From: Aliarcobacter butzleri
GTDB taxonomy: Bacteria; Campylobacterota; Campylobacteria; Campylobacterales; Arcobacteraceae
Direction of reading: 5' to 3'
Assembly (NCBI RefSeq): GCF_900187115.1
Contig: NZ_LT906455.1
Span: forward strand, 1,116,001 to 1,180,000
Length of the DNA: 64,000 nt
Position numbers and translations under genes: made by a program. Shown one piece after another: positions 25,346 to 34,341 of this stretch (position 1 is the first letter of the stretch; the number at the start of each line of letters is the position of its first letter). The notes below the pieces were generated by a model. It was given only the letters and a program-made list of their open reading frames with translations. It did no database searches and was not told the origin of the DNA.

Positions 25346-26833
25346 ATGCAACATTTACAAATAAACAATCTTACATTTAAATATCAAGATACAGATATTT
25401 TTACAAATTTAAATCTCAGTTTTGAACCTTTTTCTTGGAATTGTATAGTTGGAAATAATGGTTCAGGAAAAACAACACTTTTAAAACTTATTGCAAAAAA
25501 AATCAAACCAGAAAGTGGAAACATAGTTGGAAATGATTTGGTCTATTATTGCGAACAAAATCTCGATAAAACTCCTGATGGTTTTGAAGAGTTTATATAT
25601 ACTTTCAATAGTAAAACTTTTAGATTAAAAGAGTTATTACATATCCAAGATGAGTGGTTTTATAGATGGGAAACTTTGAGTTTTGGGGAGAAAAAAAGAG
25701 TACAAATAGCAATCGCTTTATATCAAGAAATAGATGTTTTGCTACTTGATGAACCTACAAATCATTTGGATTATAAATCAAAAAATATTGTATTAGAAGC
25801 TTTGAAAAGTTTTAGAGGTATTGGTATTTTGGTTAGCCATGATAGAGAGCTTTTAAATACTTTATGTACAAATACAGTAATTATAAAAAATAAAAATGTT
25901 TATTTTTACAAAAGTAGTTATGACACAGCAATAAAAGAGTTAAATCAATATAGAAGTTTTTTACAAAAAGAGAATGAAAATATAAATAAAGAGCTAAAAA
26001 AACTTCAAAAAAATATTCAAACTCAAAAAGAGAAAGTATCACTTTCTAAAAGTAGATTATCAAAAAAAAGTATAGATAAAAGTGACAAAGATGCAAAAGA
26101 GAAAATAAATCTAGCAAAACTTACTGGAAAAGATAAAAATGATTCAAAATTAGTTTCAACTTTTTCTAAAAAATATGAAGAACAAATCTCAAAAAGAAAT
26201 AACATAGATAAAGAGTTTGAAAAAGGTATAAAAATAGAAAACAATATCTCAAAAAAAGATTTATTCTCTTTTTATTTAGAAGAGGGAAGTTTGAAATTAT
26301 CCCAAGAAAAATTTTTATATTATCCTAGTTTAACTATAAATTCAACCCATAAAATAGCAATTGTAGGAGATAATGGTGTAGGAAAAAGTAGTTTTTTAAA
26401 ACATATCATTTCAAAAATAGATTTAAACAATAACTATTTATATCTTCCTCAAGAAATAGAAAAAAATCAAATCAAAAAATTATATGAAGAGATAGCTTCT
26501 TTTGATAATGATAAAAAAGGTTTACTTTATACTTTGGTAAGAAGATTGTCTTCAAATCCAAAAAATCTTTTGGAAAATATATTTGCAAGTCCAGGAGAAA
26601 TTAGAAAACTTTTTATAGCTAAAGCTTTGTTGGAAAATATAAGTTTAATAATACTTGATGAACCTACAAATCATATGGATATTGATTCTATTGAAGCTCT
26701 TGAAAAAGCCTTAGTAGTTTATGATAAGGCTTTGATTGTTGTAAGTCACGATAAAACATTTATTAAAAATCTTAATTTAGAAGTTTGGAGTGTGTTAAAA
26801 GTAGATGATAAAAATTTTTTTATAACTAAGTAA
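25346..26833 (+). CDS. ABC-F family ATPase
   Basis: Soluble protein with two ABC ATPase domains and no membrane region (495 aa), the ABC-F pattern of ribosome-acting translation factors and antibiotic-resistance proteins. Domain 1: Walker A GNNGSGKTT, signature LSFGEKKR, Walker B VLLLDEPTNHLD. A lysine-rich coiled linker (about residues 205-300) follows. Domain 2: GDNGVGKSS, a divergent signature SPGEIRK, and LIILDEPTNHMD. I chose the ATG at 25346 with AAGGA just upstream rather than a TTG at 25313. The short, divergent second domain is closer to Lsa/Vga/Msr-type resistance proteins than to EttA, but this is a judgement by eye. Confidence 0.85.
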   Translation: MQHLQINNLTFKYQDTDIFTNLNLSFEPFSWNCIVGNNGSGKTTLLKLIAKKIKPESGNIVGNDLVYYCEQNLDKTPDGFEEFIYTFNSKTFRLKELLHIQDEWFYRWETLSFGEKKRVQIAIALYQEIDVLLLDEPTNHLDYKSKNIVLEALKSFRGIGILVSHDRELLNTLCTNTVIIKNKNVYFYKSSYDTAIKELNQYRSFLQKENENINKELKKLQKNIQTQKEKVSLSKSRLSKKSIDKSDKDAKEKINLAKLTGKDKNDSKLVSTFSKKYEEQISKRNNIDKEFEKGIKIENNISKKDLFSFYLEEGSLKLSQEKFLYYPSLTINSTHKIAIVGDNGVGKSSFLKHIISKIDLNNNYLYLPQEIEKNQIKKLYEEIASFDNDKKGLLYTLVRRLSSNPKNLLENIFASPGEIRKLFIAKALLENISLIILDEPTNHMDIDSIEALEKALVVYDKALIVVSHDKTFIKNLNLEVWSVLKVDDKNFFITK

Positions 26834-26896
26834 ATCAGATACAAAAAGATTTTATTATAAGATACAGTCCTAAAAATAAAATAATAAAGAGAAAAG

Positions 26897-27343
26897 ATGA
26901 AAGTAAAATATTTAGAAAAATTTTATGTTGCAGGAATAACAATAAGAACAAATAATGCAACAGAATTAAATGAAGAAACAGCACAGATTCCAGAACTTTG
27001 GCAAAGATATATAGATGAAAGTATTGAAAGTAAAACTTTTAATAAATCAAACAGCTTCGCAATGTATGGAGTTTACAATAAATATGAAAAAGATGTAAAT
27101 TCTGATTATGATTACACAATTGGAGTTGAAGTTACAAAACCTAAAAATGCTATAACAATAGAAAAAGATAAGTATTTGGTTTTTTCAAAAAAAGGTGAAT
27201 TTCCAGATGTTGTAATAGATACTTGGTATGATGTTTGGGATTATTTTGCTAGTGAAAATTGTGAATATGAAAGAGCATATAACTTTGATTTTGAAAAATA
27301 CGAAAATGAAGATGAAGTAGAAATTTACATTTCTATACTATAA
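26897..27343 (+). CDS. GyrI-like effector-binding domain protein
   Basis: 148-residue stand-alone GyrI/AraC effector-binding domain. The fold is suggested by the N-terminal FYVAGITIRTNN, the central SFAMYGVYN, DYDYTIGVEV and the C-terminal WDYFASENCEYERAYNFDFEKYE with EVEIYISI. Such proteins bind hydrophobic or cationic small molecules, either as sequestering factors or as gyrase inhibitors. Located after the ABC-F gene with its own apparent promoter. Ligand unknown. Confidence 0.8.
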   Translation: MKVKYLEKFYVAGITIRTNNATELNEETAQIPELWQRYIDESIESKTFNKSNSFAMYGVYNKYEKDVNSDYDYTIGVEVTKPKNAITIEKDKYLVFSKKGEFPDVVIDTWYDVWDYFASENCEYERAYNFDFEKYENEDEVEIYISIL

Positions 27344-27502
27344 ATATCAATATTTTAAGCTTTGTATATTTCTGCTGGTAGTATAATTGTTTTGGAGGAT
27401 TATTTTTAATTAAATATCTGTTAATTTACTTATATATGAGGGAGGTTTGGGTTTATAAAAAAATTATTTCATTAAAAAATTTAAAAAAAAGGGATAACAA
27501 TA

Positions 27503-28096
27503 ATGAAAAAAGTAATATTACCAAGTTTAATATTTTTAAGTTCAATATTATGTGCTAATGAACTTATGTACACAAGTTCTGTTAAAAATCTATATGAAAA
27601 TATAGATAACAATACTGCTAAAGGAAGACTACTTCCAACTTCAGAGATAACTGTTTTAGAAAAAAAAGATGGGAAAATCAAAATTCAAGTTCAAGGTTAC
27701 ATGAAAGAAGATGTTTCAAATGCAATCTATTTTAATCAAAAGAATAGGATTTTAATAGCTGGTCTTACAAAAGAAAATAATTTTGAAATAAAAACTATCT
27801 CAACAAACAAAGATGAAGAGGGAAATGTTTGGAAAAAAGTAGAACTAACAGCTTTTACAAATGATGATAATTTAACAAAAGATATAAACTCTTTATATAC
27901 TGAAGCAGAAAAAATCTATAAAGATAGTTGTAGTATGTGCCATCAAGCGCACCCAATAGATGAATATACAGCAAACCAATGGCCTAGTATAATAAAATCT
28001 ATGTTAAGTAGAACAGCTATGACAAAAGAGCAAAATTATTTAGTTGTTCAATATTTGCAAAAACATGCTAAAGATATAAAAGGGGAAGAAAAATGA
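27503..28096 (+). CDS. monohaem c-type cytochrome, partner of the TorA-like reductase
   Basis: Periplasmic electron donor (197 aa). A signal peptide (about 1-17, ending in ILCANE) is followed by an SH3-like region and a C-terminal haem domain with one CSMCH motif near residue 146. It overlaps the reductase gene by 4 bp. The pair resembles Cj0265c/Cj0264c of Campylobacter jejuni, where the monohaem cytochrome feeds electrons to a TMAO/DMSO reductase. The usual pentahaem TorC is absent. Confidence 0.88.
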   Translation: MKKVILPSLIFLSSILCANELMYTSSVKNLYENIDNNTAKGRLLPTSEITVLEKKDGKIKIQVQGYMKEDVSNAIYFNQKNRILIAGLTKENNFEIKTISTNKDEEGNVWKKVELTAFTNDDNLTKDINSLYTEAEKIYKDSCSMCHQAHPIDEYTANQWPSIIKSMLSRTAMTKEQNYLVVQYLQKHAKDIKGEEK

Positions 28097-30576
28097 AAAA
28101 AATAGACACAAAAAGAAGAAATTTCTTAAAAGTTGCAGCACTATTTGCAACAGTTCCATTTATTGATGCAATTACAAGTAGAGGTCAACTATTAGCTGCA
28201 ACAATTTCAAGTTTTTCTACAACTTTAATTGAAAATGGTGAAATCTTAACTGCCGCTCACTGGGGTATGCTAAAACTTACTATTAAAGATGGTAAAGTTA
28301 TAAAATCTGAGCCTTATCAAAAAACATCTGATTATTTCAACTCTTTACAACACTATACTCAAGATTTAGTTTATGCAGAAGATAGAATAAAATATCCAAT
28401 GGTTAGAAAATCTTATTTAGAAAATCCTGATAATCCAAAACCTAATTTAAGAGGTAAAGATGAATGGGTAAGAGTTCCTTATGAAAAAGCTATAAAACTA
28501 ATAGCAAATGAACTTAAAAAAACAAGAGATGCAAGAGGTGCTCAAGGTATCTTTGCTGGAAGTTATGGCTGGAAAAGTAGTGGAAATATGCATAACTCAA
28601 GAATATTATTACATAGATTCATGAATTGCATAGGAGGATTTACAGGTACAGTTGGAGATTATTCAACAGGAGCTGCGCAAGTTATTATGCCTCATGTTTT
28701 AGGAACTATTGAAGTTTATGAACAACAAACTTCTTGGCCAATTGTTTTAGAACACTCAAAAGTTGTTGTTATTTGGGGTGCAAATCCAATGAGAACACTA
28801 AAAATATCTTGGACTTCATCTGACGAACATGGATTTAAATATCTTGAAGAGTTAAAAAAATCTGGTAAAAAGATTATTTGTATAGACCCAGCAAAAACTG
28901 AAACTTGTACATACTTAAATGCACAATGGATATCTTTAGTTCCTGGAACAGATGTTGCTATGTTGATGGGAATGGCATACCATTTACTACAATCAAATAA
29001 ATACGATAAAGATTTTTTAGATAACTATACTGAAGGGTTTGACAAATTCAAAGATTACTTATATGGTAAAGAAGATAAAGTTGTAAAAGATGTAAAATGG
29101 GCATCAAAAATATGTGGAATTGATGAAAAAACTATCAAAGAATTAGCAAATTTAATGTATGAAAATAGAACTATGATTATGGCAGGTTGGGGAATCCAAA
29201 GAGCACAATATGGAGAACAACCTCACTGGATGCTTGTAACTTTTGCTTCTATTTTAGGACAAATTGGACTTCCTGGTGGTGGTTTTGGATTCTCTTATCA
29301 CTATGCAAATGGAGGTGTTCCTACAACTAAAAATGCAACTATTGGTGGAATAACTTCAAATATAAATCCTGCAAAATATACAGGTGGAGCTTCATGGTTG
29401 GAAAAATCAGCAAAATTCTCTTTTCCAGTTGCAAGAATTGCTGATGCACTTTTAAATCCTGGTAAAAAAATAGCTTTTAATGGAAAAGAGATAACTTATC
29501 CAGATATTGATTTTATTTATTGGGTTGGAGGAAATCCATTTGCTCACCATCAAGACACAAATATTTTAATCAAAGCTTGGCAAAAACCAAGAACAATTGT
29601 TGTAAATGAACTATTTTGGACACCAACAGCTAGAATGGCAGATATTGTTATGCCAATAACTACAAGTTATGAAAGAAATGATATTACTATGACAGGAGAT
29701 TACTCTAATCTAAATATTGTTCCTATGAAACAAGCTGTAACAAAACAAAATGAAGCAAGAGATGATTATGAAATCTTAAGTGATTTAGCAAAAGAGTTCG
29801 GTGTATTCAATGATTTTACACAAAATAAAACTGAAATGCAATGGATAGAAGAGTTTTATAATAAAGCTTATGAACAAGCAAAAAAAATGAATATTGAAAT
29901 GCCAGAATTCAAAAAATTCTGGGATGATAATAAACCTGTAACTTTTGAAGCTCCTTATGAAAATACTCAATTTGTAAGATATGCAGATTTTAGAGAAGAT
30001 CCTATTTTAAATCCACTTGGAACACCATCAGGAAAAATTGAGATTTATTCTAAAACTATTGAAAGTATGAATTATGATGATTGTAAAGCTCATCCAACTT
30101 GGTTTGAGCCTGATGAATGGTTAGGTATGAAAAATAAAACGGCACAATTTGCACTTATAACTTCACATCCTCAACATAGATTACACTCTCAGTTAAATAA
30201 TACAAGCTTGAGAAAAGAGTATGCTGTTGCAAATAGAGAGCCAATTTTTATAAATACAAAAGATGCTAAAGCAAAAGGTATAAAAAATGGAGATATTGTA
30301 AGAGTTTACAATAAAAGAGGTCAGATTTTAGCAGGTGCTGTTGTAACTGATGATATAAAACAAGGTGTTGTAAGAGTAGAAGAGGGTGCTTGGTATGACC
30401 CAGAGGTTAGAGGAGAAATAGGTACATTATGTTTAAATGGAAATGTAAATGTTTTGACAAAAGATATGCCAACATCAAAATTGGCAAATGGAAATAGCCC
30501 AAATACAACTTTAGTAAATATTGAAAAATATACTAAAACAGCTTCTCAAATATCTATCTTTAAACAACCAAACTAA
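28093..30576 (+). CDS. torA: TMAO/DMSO reductase, molybdopterin-dependent (TorA-like)
   Basis: Periplasmic molybdoenzyme (827 aa) that reduces trimethylamine N-oxide or DMSO as terminal electron acceptor. The N-terminus has a twin-arginine signal (KRRNFLKVAA). No iron-sulphur cysteine motif is present, as in the TorA/DorA/BisC group. GDYSTGAAQVIMPHV contains the probable serine ligand of molybdenum, and ALITSHPQHRLHSQLNN and the cofactor-binding C-terminal domain follow. It is translationally coupled to the monohaem cytochrome. MogA encoded upstream would supply cofactor. TMAO versus DMSO preference cannot be read from the sequence. Confidence 0.92.
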   Translation: MKKIDTKRRNFLKVAALFATVPFIDAITSRGQLLAATISSFSTTLIENGEILTAAHWGMLKLTIKDGKVIKSEPYQKTSDYFNSLQHYTQDLVYAEDRIKYPMVRKSYLENPDNPKPNLRGKDEWVRVPYEKAIKLIANELKKTRDARGAQGIFAGSYGWKSSGNMHNSRILLHRFMNCIGGFTGTVGDYSTGAAQVIMPHVLGTIEVYEQQTSWPIVLEHSKVVVIWGANPMRTLKISWTSSDEHGFKYLEELKKSGKKIICIDPAKTETCTYLNAQWISLVPGTDVAMLMGMAYHLLQSNKYDKDFLDNYTEGFDKFKDYLYGKEDKVVKDVKWASKICGIDEKTIKELANLMYENRTMIMAGWGIQRAQYGEQPHWMLVTFASILGQIGLPGGGFGFSYHYANGGVPTTKNATIGGITSNINPAKYTGGASWLEKSAKFSFPVARIADALLNPGKKIAFNGKEITYPDIDFIYWVGGNPFAHHQDTNILIKAWQKPRTIVVNELFWTPTARMADIVMPITTSYERNDITMTGDYSNLNIVPMKQAVTKQNEARDDYEILSDLAKEFGVFNDFTQNKTEMQWIEEFYNKAYEQAKKMNIEMPEFKKFWDDNKPVTFEAPYENTQFVRYADFREDPILNPLGTPSGKIEIYSKTIESMNYDDCKAHPTWFEPDEWLGMKNKTAQFALITSHPQHRLHSQLNNTSLRKEYAVANREPIFINTKDAKAKGIKNGDIVRVYNKRGQILAGAVVTDDIKQGVVRVEEGAWYDPEVRGEIGTLCLNGNVNVLTKDMPTSKLANGNSPNTTLVNIEKYTKTASQISIFKQPN

Positions 30577-30580
30577 AATA

Positions 30581-30610
30581 AAACAATAAAGCTTTTAAGC
30601 TTTATTGTTT
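30581..30610. terminator. bidirectional terminator between the TorA-like gene and the hydrolase gene
   Basis: Perfect 30-bp palindrome, 14-bp arms, starting 4 bp after the reductase stop and covering the stop of the convergent hydrolase gene. AT-rich arms with central GCTT/AAGC. Works in principle on both strands. Confidence 0.8.
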
Positions 30611-31423
30611 AAACCAATCTATCAAAATTTGAGTTAACTCTTCAGGTTGTTCTTCAGCTATATAGTGTCCACAGTTTTTTATAACTTTAGTTGTAACACT
30701 ATTTGATATTTTTTCCATAGCTATTCCAACTTGTTCTTTTAGTGCAAATTCTCCACCAATAGCTAAAATTTTTATATCTAATTTTGAAGTTAAGATTCTA
30801 TTTTGTTCTGAACTTTGCTCAAAATATCGATAATACTCAAAACCATTTTTCATCTTATTTTTATATGCTAAATAATAGTTTTGTATATCTTTTTCATTGA
30901 TAGCATCTTTTATATATGATTTTTTATTAAAATACCAAGAAATATACTCTTTTTCTTTATCTTTAACTAAAAACTCTGGTATTTCATCTATTGAATGAAA
31001 GAAAAATTGCCAGATTTTATTTGCATTTGCTAAACAAAAAACTTCATCAGGTATAAGCCCAGGAATTCCTGCATCAAGAATGGTTAAACTTTTTAAAGTC
31101 TCTTTAAAATATATACAATAACTTGCAGCAACCCAACTTCCAATATCATGCCCAACTAGATGAAATTTTTCTATTTTCAAATTTTTTATAAACTTATTTA
31201 AAATTGTTGCTATATTTTTTGTATCATAAGTTTTTGTATCACTGCTATTTCCAAGTCCTGGTAAATCTAGTGTTATAACTTTAAAATTTTTTGATAAATT
31301 TGGAATGATTCTTCTCCACATATATGAAGTTTGAGGCCAACCATGAAGTAAAATTACAACTTCTCCAACACCTTCAATCGTATAAAAAATCTCTGTTTCA
31401 TCTATGATTATATTTTTTTGCAT
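30602..31423 (-). CDS. alpha/beta hydrolase
   Basis: 273-residue alpha/beta hydrolase of the epoxide hydrolase/haloalkane dehalogenase group. The oxyanion motif HGWPQTSYMW, the DLPGLGNS strand, the nucleophile region GHDIGSWVA (Asp as nucleophile, as in epoxide hydrolases), and the C-terminal His in CGHYIAEEQPEE are visible. It is divergent from a TetR regulator whose two operator-like sites lie at its promoter, so it is probably induced by that regulator's ligand. Natural substrate unknown. Confidence 0.87.
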   Translation of the reverse strand: MQKNIIIDETEIFYTIEGVGEVVILLHGWPQTSYMWRRIIPNLSKNFKVITLDLPGLGNSSDTKTYDTKNIATILNKFIKNLKIEKFHLVGHDIGSWVAASYCIYFKETLKSLTILDAGIPGLIPDEVFCLANANKIWQFFFHSIDEIPEFLVKDKEKEYISWYFNKKSYIKDAINEKDIQNYYLAYKNKMKNGFEYYRYFEQSSEQNRILTSKLDIKILAIGGEFALKEQVGIAMEKISNSVTTKVIKNCGHYIAEEQPEELTQILIDWFKQ

Positions 31424-31441
31424 ATTTATCTCCCTAAATAT

Positions 31442-31457
31442 TTGACTAAATAGTCAA
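31442..31457. promoter_or_regulatory. TetR operator candidate 1
   Basis: Dyad TTGAC-TAAATA-GTCAA, 18 bp upstream of the hydrolase start. The same half-sites and spacer length recur 34 bp further on. Confidence 0.65.
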
Positions 31458-31475
31458 GTAAAATATTAATATAAT

Positions 31476-31491
31476 TTGACTTATCTGTCAA
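31476..31491. promoter_or_regulatory. TetR operator candidate 2
   Basis: Second dyad TTGAC-TTATCT-GTCAA, 34 bp from the first (start to start), just upstream of the TetR start at 31500. It covers an in-frame TTG at 31476 that is therefore unlikely to be the start. Confidence 0.65.
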
Positions 31492-31499
31492 GCTTAAAA

Positions 31500-32093
31500 A
31501 TGATACAATCTAAAATGGAAAAAAATACAAGAAATGATTTAATAAACTGTACATTTGATGAAATCTATACAAAAGGTTATCAAGGTGCTTCTTTAACAAA
31601 TATTTTAAAAAATGCGAAAGTACATAAAGGTTCTATGTATCATTTTTTTGAAAATAAAAAAGATATGGCAATGATTTCAATAAAAGAGAAAATTCATGAA
31701 AGATTTTTAGAAAGATATGCTTCGATTTTAAACTTGAAAGAAAATCATTTAGAAGCTTTTATTGAAAGTATAAAAGATACTACAAAAAGGGATTTTAAAA
31801 AAGGTTGTCCAATAGCAAATGTTATTCAAGAGATGTCAAATATTGATGAAGATTTTAAAGTTTTGATGGAACATATATATCAAGAATTTAGACAAAATAT
31901 AAAAGATATCTTAGATAAAGCTATTGAAAAAAAAGAGATGAAAGAGTGTGATACAACAAAACTTGCTTTATATATAGCTTCAACACTTGAAGGTGCTATT
32001 TTATCTGCAAAAGCAAGTGGGAATATTCAAGACTATCTTGATGTAATAGATATTTTATCTTCTTACTTACTAACTTTCAAAAAGAGTTTATAA
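31500..32093 (+). CDS. TetR/AcrR-family regulator
   Basis: Transcription repressor (197 aa from the ATG at 31500; a second ATG at 31515 is also possible). The N-terminal DNA-binding domain shows TFDEIYTKGYQGASLTNIL, then the recognition helix in KAVHKGS-like VHKGSMYHFFENKKDM. The C-terminal ligand domain (about 75-195) has the TetR_C_11-type KGCPIANVIQEMS motif near residue 103. It probably represses itself and the divergent hydrolase through the TTGAC-N6-GTCAA sites between them. Ligand unknown. Confidence 0.88.
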   Translation: MIQSKMEKNTRNDLINCTFDEIYTKGYQGASLTNILKNAKVHKGSMYHFFENKKDMAMISIKEKIHERFLERYASILNLKENHLEAFIESIKDTTKRDFKKGCPIANVIQEMSNIDEDFKVLMEHIYQEFRQNIKDILDKAIEKKEMKECDTTKLALYIASTLEGAILSAKASGNIQDYLDVIDILSSYLLTFKKSL

Positions 32094-32103
32094 AACTCTT
32101 TTT
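32079..32103 (+). terminator. intrinsic terminator of the TetR gene
   Basis: An 11-bp perfect stem (32079-32089 with 32093-32103) with loop ATA and a T5 end, overlapping the TetR stop codon. Confidence 0.85.
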
Positions 32104-32128
32104 CATAAAAATATCAAGCCCTTTAAGA

Positions 32129-32134
32129 TATAAT
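32129..32134 (+). promoter_or_regulatory. -10 box placed for a leaderless mutS2 transcript
   Basis: TATAAT ends 5 bp before the mutS2 ATG at 32140. No Shine-Dalgarno sequence is seen, and only 36 bp separate the preceding terminator from the start codon. The same layout occurs before the lapG-like gene. Confidence 0.55.
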
Positions 32135-32139
32135 CCCTC

Positions 32140-34341
32140 ATGGAAAATTTAATAAAAAAACTAGACTTAAATGATTATATAGATAATTTTTCTAAGCTTT
32201 TTGCTAGAGATAAATCTATTATTTTAGAAGGTGATATAAATATTCACCATAAACTTATCAATGAACTATCAAAATTTGATTTTAAAGCGCCACCAAAAGT
32301 TGAAAATCTTGATTCAGCTTTAATGCATATTCAAAAACAAGGTACTTTAAAAATTTATGAAATATTTGAATTTATAAAAATTGTAGAGTATTTTAGATAC
32401 CTAAAAAGATTTAATTTTGAAGGAAAATTACTTGAATGGATTGAAAAAATAGTTATTCCTTCTGATATTATAAAAATTGCTGATTATTTTGATGAAAAAG
32501 CAAATTTAAAAGATGGTGTTGATGAAGATTTTGACAATATAAAATATGCTATTTCAAAAAATAAAGAAAATATAAAACAAAGCCTTTATAAAATCGTAAA
32601 TTCATCAAAAATTAGACCATATTTGGTTGATATGCAAGTCCATTTAGTAAATGGTGAAGAAGCTTTACTTGTTCGAGGTGGATTTAACCATGTACTTAGC
32701 GGAAGTGTAATTGATAGATCAAACTCTGGATTTTTTTATGTTGTGCCTCATAGCATTAGTGAATTAAAACAAAAAGAGAGTGATTTAAAAAATAAACAAG
32801 AAGAGATTTTGTTTAAACTTTGTAGAGAAATTTCTTCAATTTTTGAAAAAAACTTATTGTTTTTAAAATTCATAAATAAAGAGTTTGATAGATTTGATCA
32901 CTATCAAGCAAGACTATTTTTTGCAAAAATAGGTGATAAAATTTTTGTATTACCTTCAAAAAATGAAGAAAATAGGCTTGTAGATTTTTGTCATCCAGCA
33001 CTTCATAATCCAAAACCTATATCTATTGATTTTACAAAAAATGTAGTTATGATAACAGGAGTAAATGCTGGGGGAAAAACTATGATGTTAAAATCAATTT
33101 TAAGTGCAGTTTTCCTTTCAAAATATCTTTTACCTTATAAAGCTCATCAAAATACAGTTATTAGTAATTTTAAATTTATAAATGCAGTTTTAGATGACCC
33201 ACAAAGTGTAAAAAATGATATTTCGACATTTGCTGGTCGTATGGTTGAATTTTCAAAACTTTTTGGTTCAAAAAATGCAATTGTTGGAGTTGATGAAATA
33301 GAACTAGGAACTGATTCAGATGAAGCTGCTAGTTTATTTAAAGTTATGATAGAAGATTTAATTCAAAGAGATATAAAAGTGATTATCACAACTCACCATA
33401 AAAGATTAGCTGCACTCATGGCTTCAAATGATAATGTAGAATTAATTGCTGCTCTTTATGATGAAGAGAATCAAAAGCCAACTTATGAATTTTTACAAGG
33501 AACAATAGGTCGGTCTTATGCTTTTGAAACTGCTTTAAGATATGGAATACCTTTAAATGTTGTAAAAAGAGCAAAAGAAGTTTATGGTGAAGATAAAGAT
33601 AAATTAAATGAACTAATTGAAAGAAGTAGTTCTTTAGAAAGAGAATATAGACAAAAAATAGCAACTTTAGATGAAGAAATAGCAAATATGAAAAGAGTTA
33701 CAAATAATCTAAAAGAGCAAAAAGAAAAACTTGATGAACATATATATTCAGAAAAATCAAAACTTCATAAAGAGTATAGTCAAGCAAGAGATGAAGCAAA
33801 AAAAGCCATTAAAGCAAAACTTGTACAAGAATCACATCAACATCTAAATATTTCGCACAAAATGGCAAAAGAGATAAAAGTTGAAAAAGTTCAAGAGGTT
33901 ATAGAATTTAAAGTAGGTGATAGAGTAAAATATAGAAATACAAAAGGAGCTATTGTTTCTATAAAAGGAAGTAAAGCATTTATTGAAAATGATATGGGGA
34001 TGAAAGTTCAAGTTAATTTAAGTGATTTAAGTAGAAGTGGAAATCCACCTCCAAAAATTCCAACAAAAAAAGCAACTGTCACTATTTCTAAACCTGAAAC
34101 TGGAAGTATTAAACTTGATCTTCATGGTCAAAGAGCAGATGAAGCTATTGAAAATCTTGATAAGTTTTTAAGTGATGCGCTATTAGCTGGTTTTGAAGAA
34201 GTTTTAGTTTATCATGGAATTGGAACTGGAAAATTAGCATTTGCAGTAAAAGAATTTTTGAAAAAGCATCCAAGAGTAAAAGGTTTTGAAGATGCTCATC
34301 CAAGTAGTGGAGGCTTTGGAGCTAAAGTAATTAAACTCTAG
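32140..34341 (+). CDS. mutS2: MutS2 family ATPase/endonuclease
   Basis: MutS paralogue (733 aa) lacking the mismatch-recognition domain; in other bacteria it limits recombination or acts in ribosome rescue. The ATPase has Walker A GVNAGGKTMM near residue 307, Walker B VGVDEIELGTD and ITTHHKRLAAL. A coiled coil (about 500-570) follows, and the C-terminus is a Smr nuclease domain (LDLHGQRADEAI, VYHGIGTGKL, HPSSGGFGAKVIKL). The Smr motif LDLHG is intact. The start is at a possible leaderless ATG. Its 3' end overlaps the convergent CorC/HlyC-type gene by 11 bp. Confidence 0.95.
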   Translation: MENLIKKLDLNDYIDNFSKLFARDKSIILEGDINIHHKLINELSKFDFKAPPKVENLDSALMHIQKQGTLKIYEIFEFIKIVEYFRYLKRFNFEGKLLEWIEKIVIPSDIIKIADYFDEKANLKDGVDEDFDNIKYAISKNKENIKQSLYKIVNSSKIRPYLVDMQVHLVNGEEALLVRGGFNHVLSGSVIDRSNSGFFYVVPHSISELKQKESDLKNKQEEILFKLCREISSIFEKNLLFLKFINKEFDRFDHYQARLFFAKIGDKIFVLPSKNEENRLVDFCHPALHNPKPISIDFTKNVVMITGVNAGGKTMMLKSILSAVFLSKYLLPYKAHQNTVISNFKFINAVLDDPQSVKNDISTFAGRMVEFSKLFGSKNAIVGVDEIELGTDSDEAASLFKVMIEDLIQRDIKVIITTHHKRLAALMASNDNVELIAALYDEENQKPTYEFLQGTIGRSYAFETALRYGIPLNVVKRAKEVYGEDKDKLNELIERSSSLEREYRQKIATLDEEIANMKRVTNNLKEQKEKLDEHIYSEKSKLHKEYSQARDEAKKAIKAKLVQESHQHLNISHKMAKEIKVEKVQEVIEFKVGDRVKYRNTKGAIVSIKGSKAFIENDMGMKVQVNLSDLSRSGNPPPKIPTKKATVTISKPETGSIKLDLHGQRADEAIENLDKFLSDALLAGFEEVLVYHGIGTGKLAFAVKEFLKKHPRVKGFEDAHPSSGGFGAKVIKL

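Noticed and set aside
31476-31499. TTG start for the TetR gene
   Set aside because: The TTG is part of an operator-like dyad and the extra residues do not resemble the TetR N-terminus; the ATG at 31500 is better placed.
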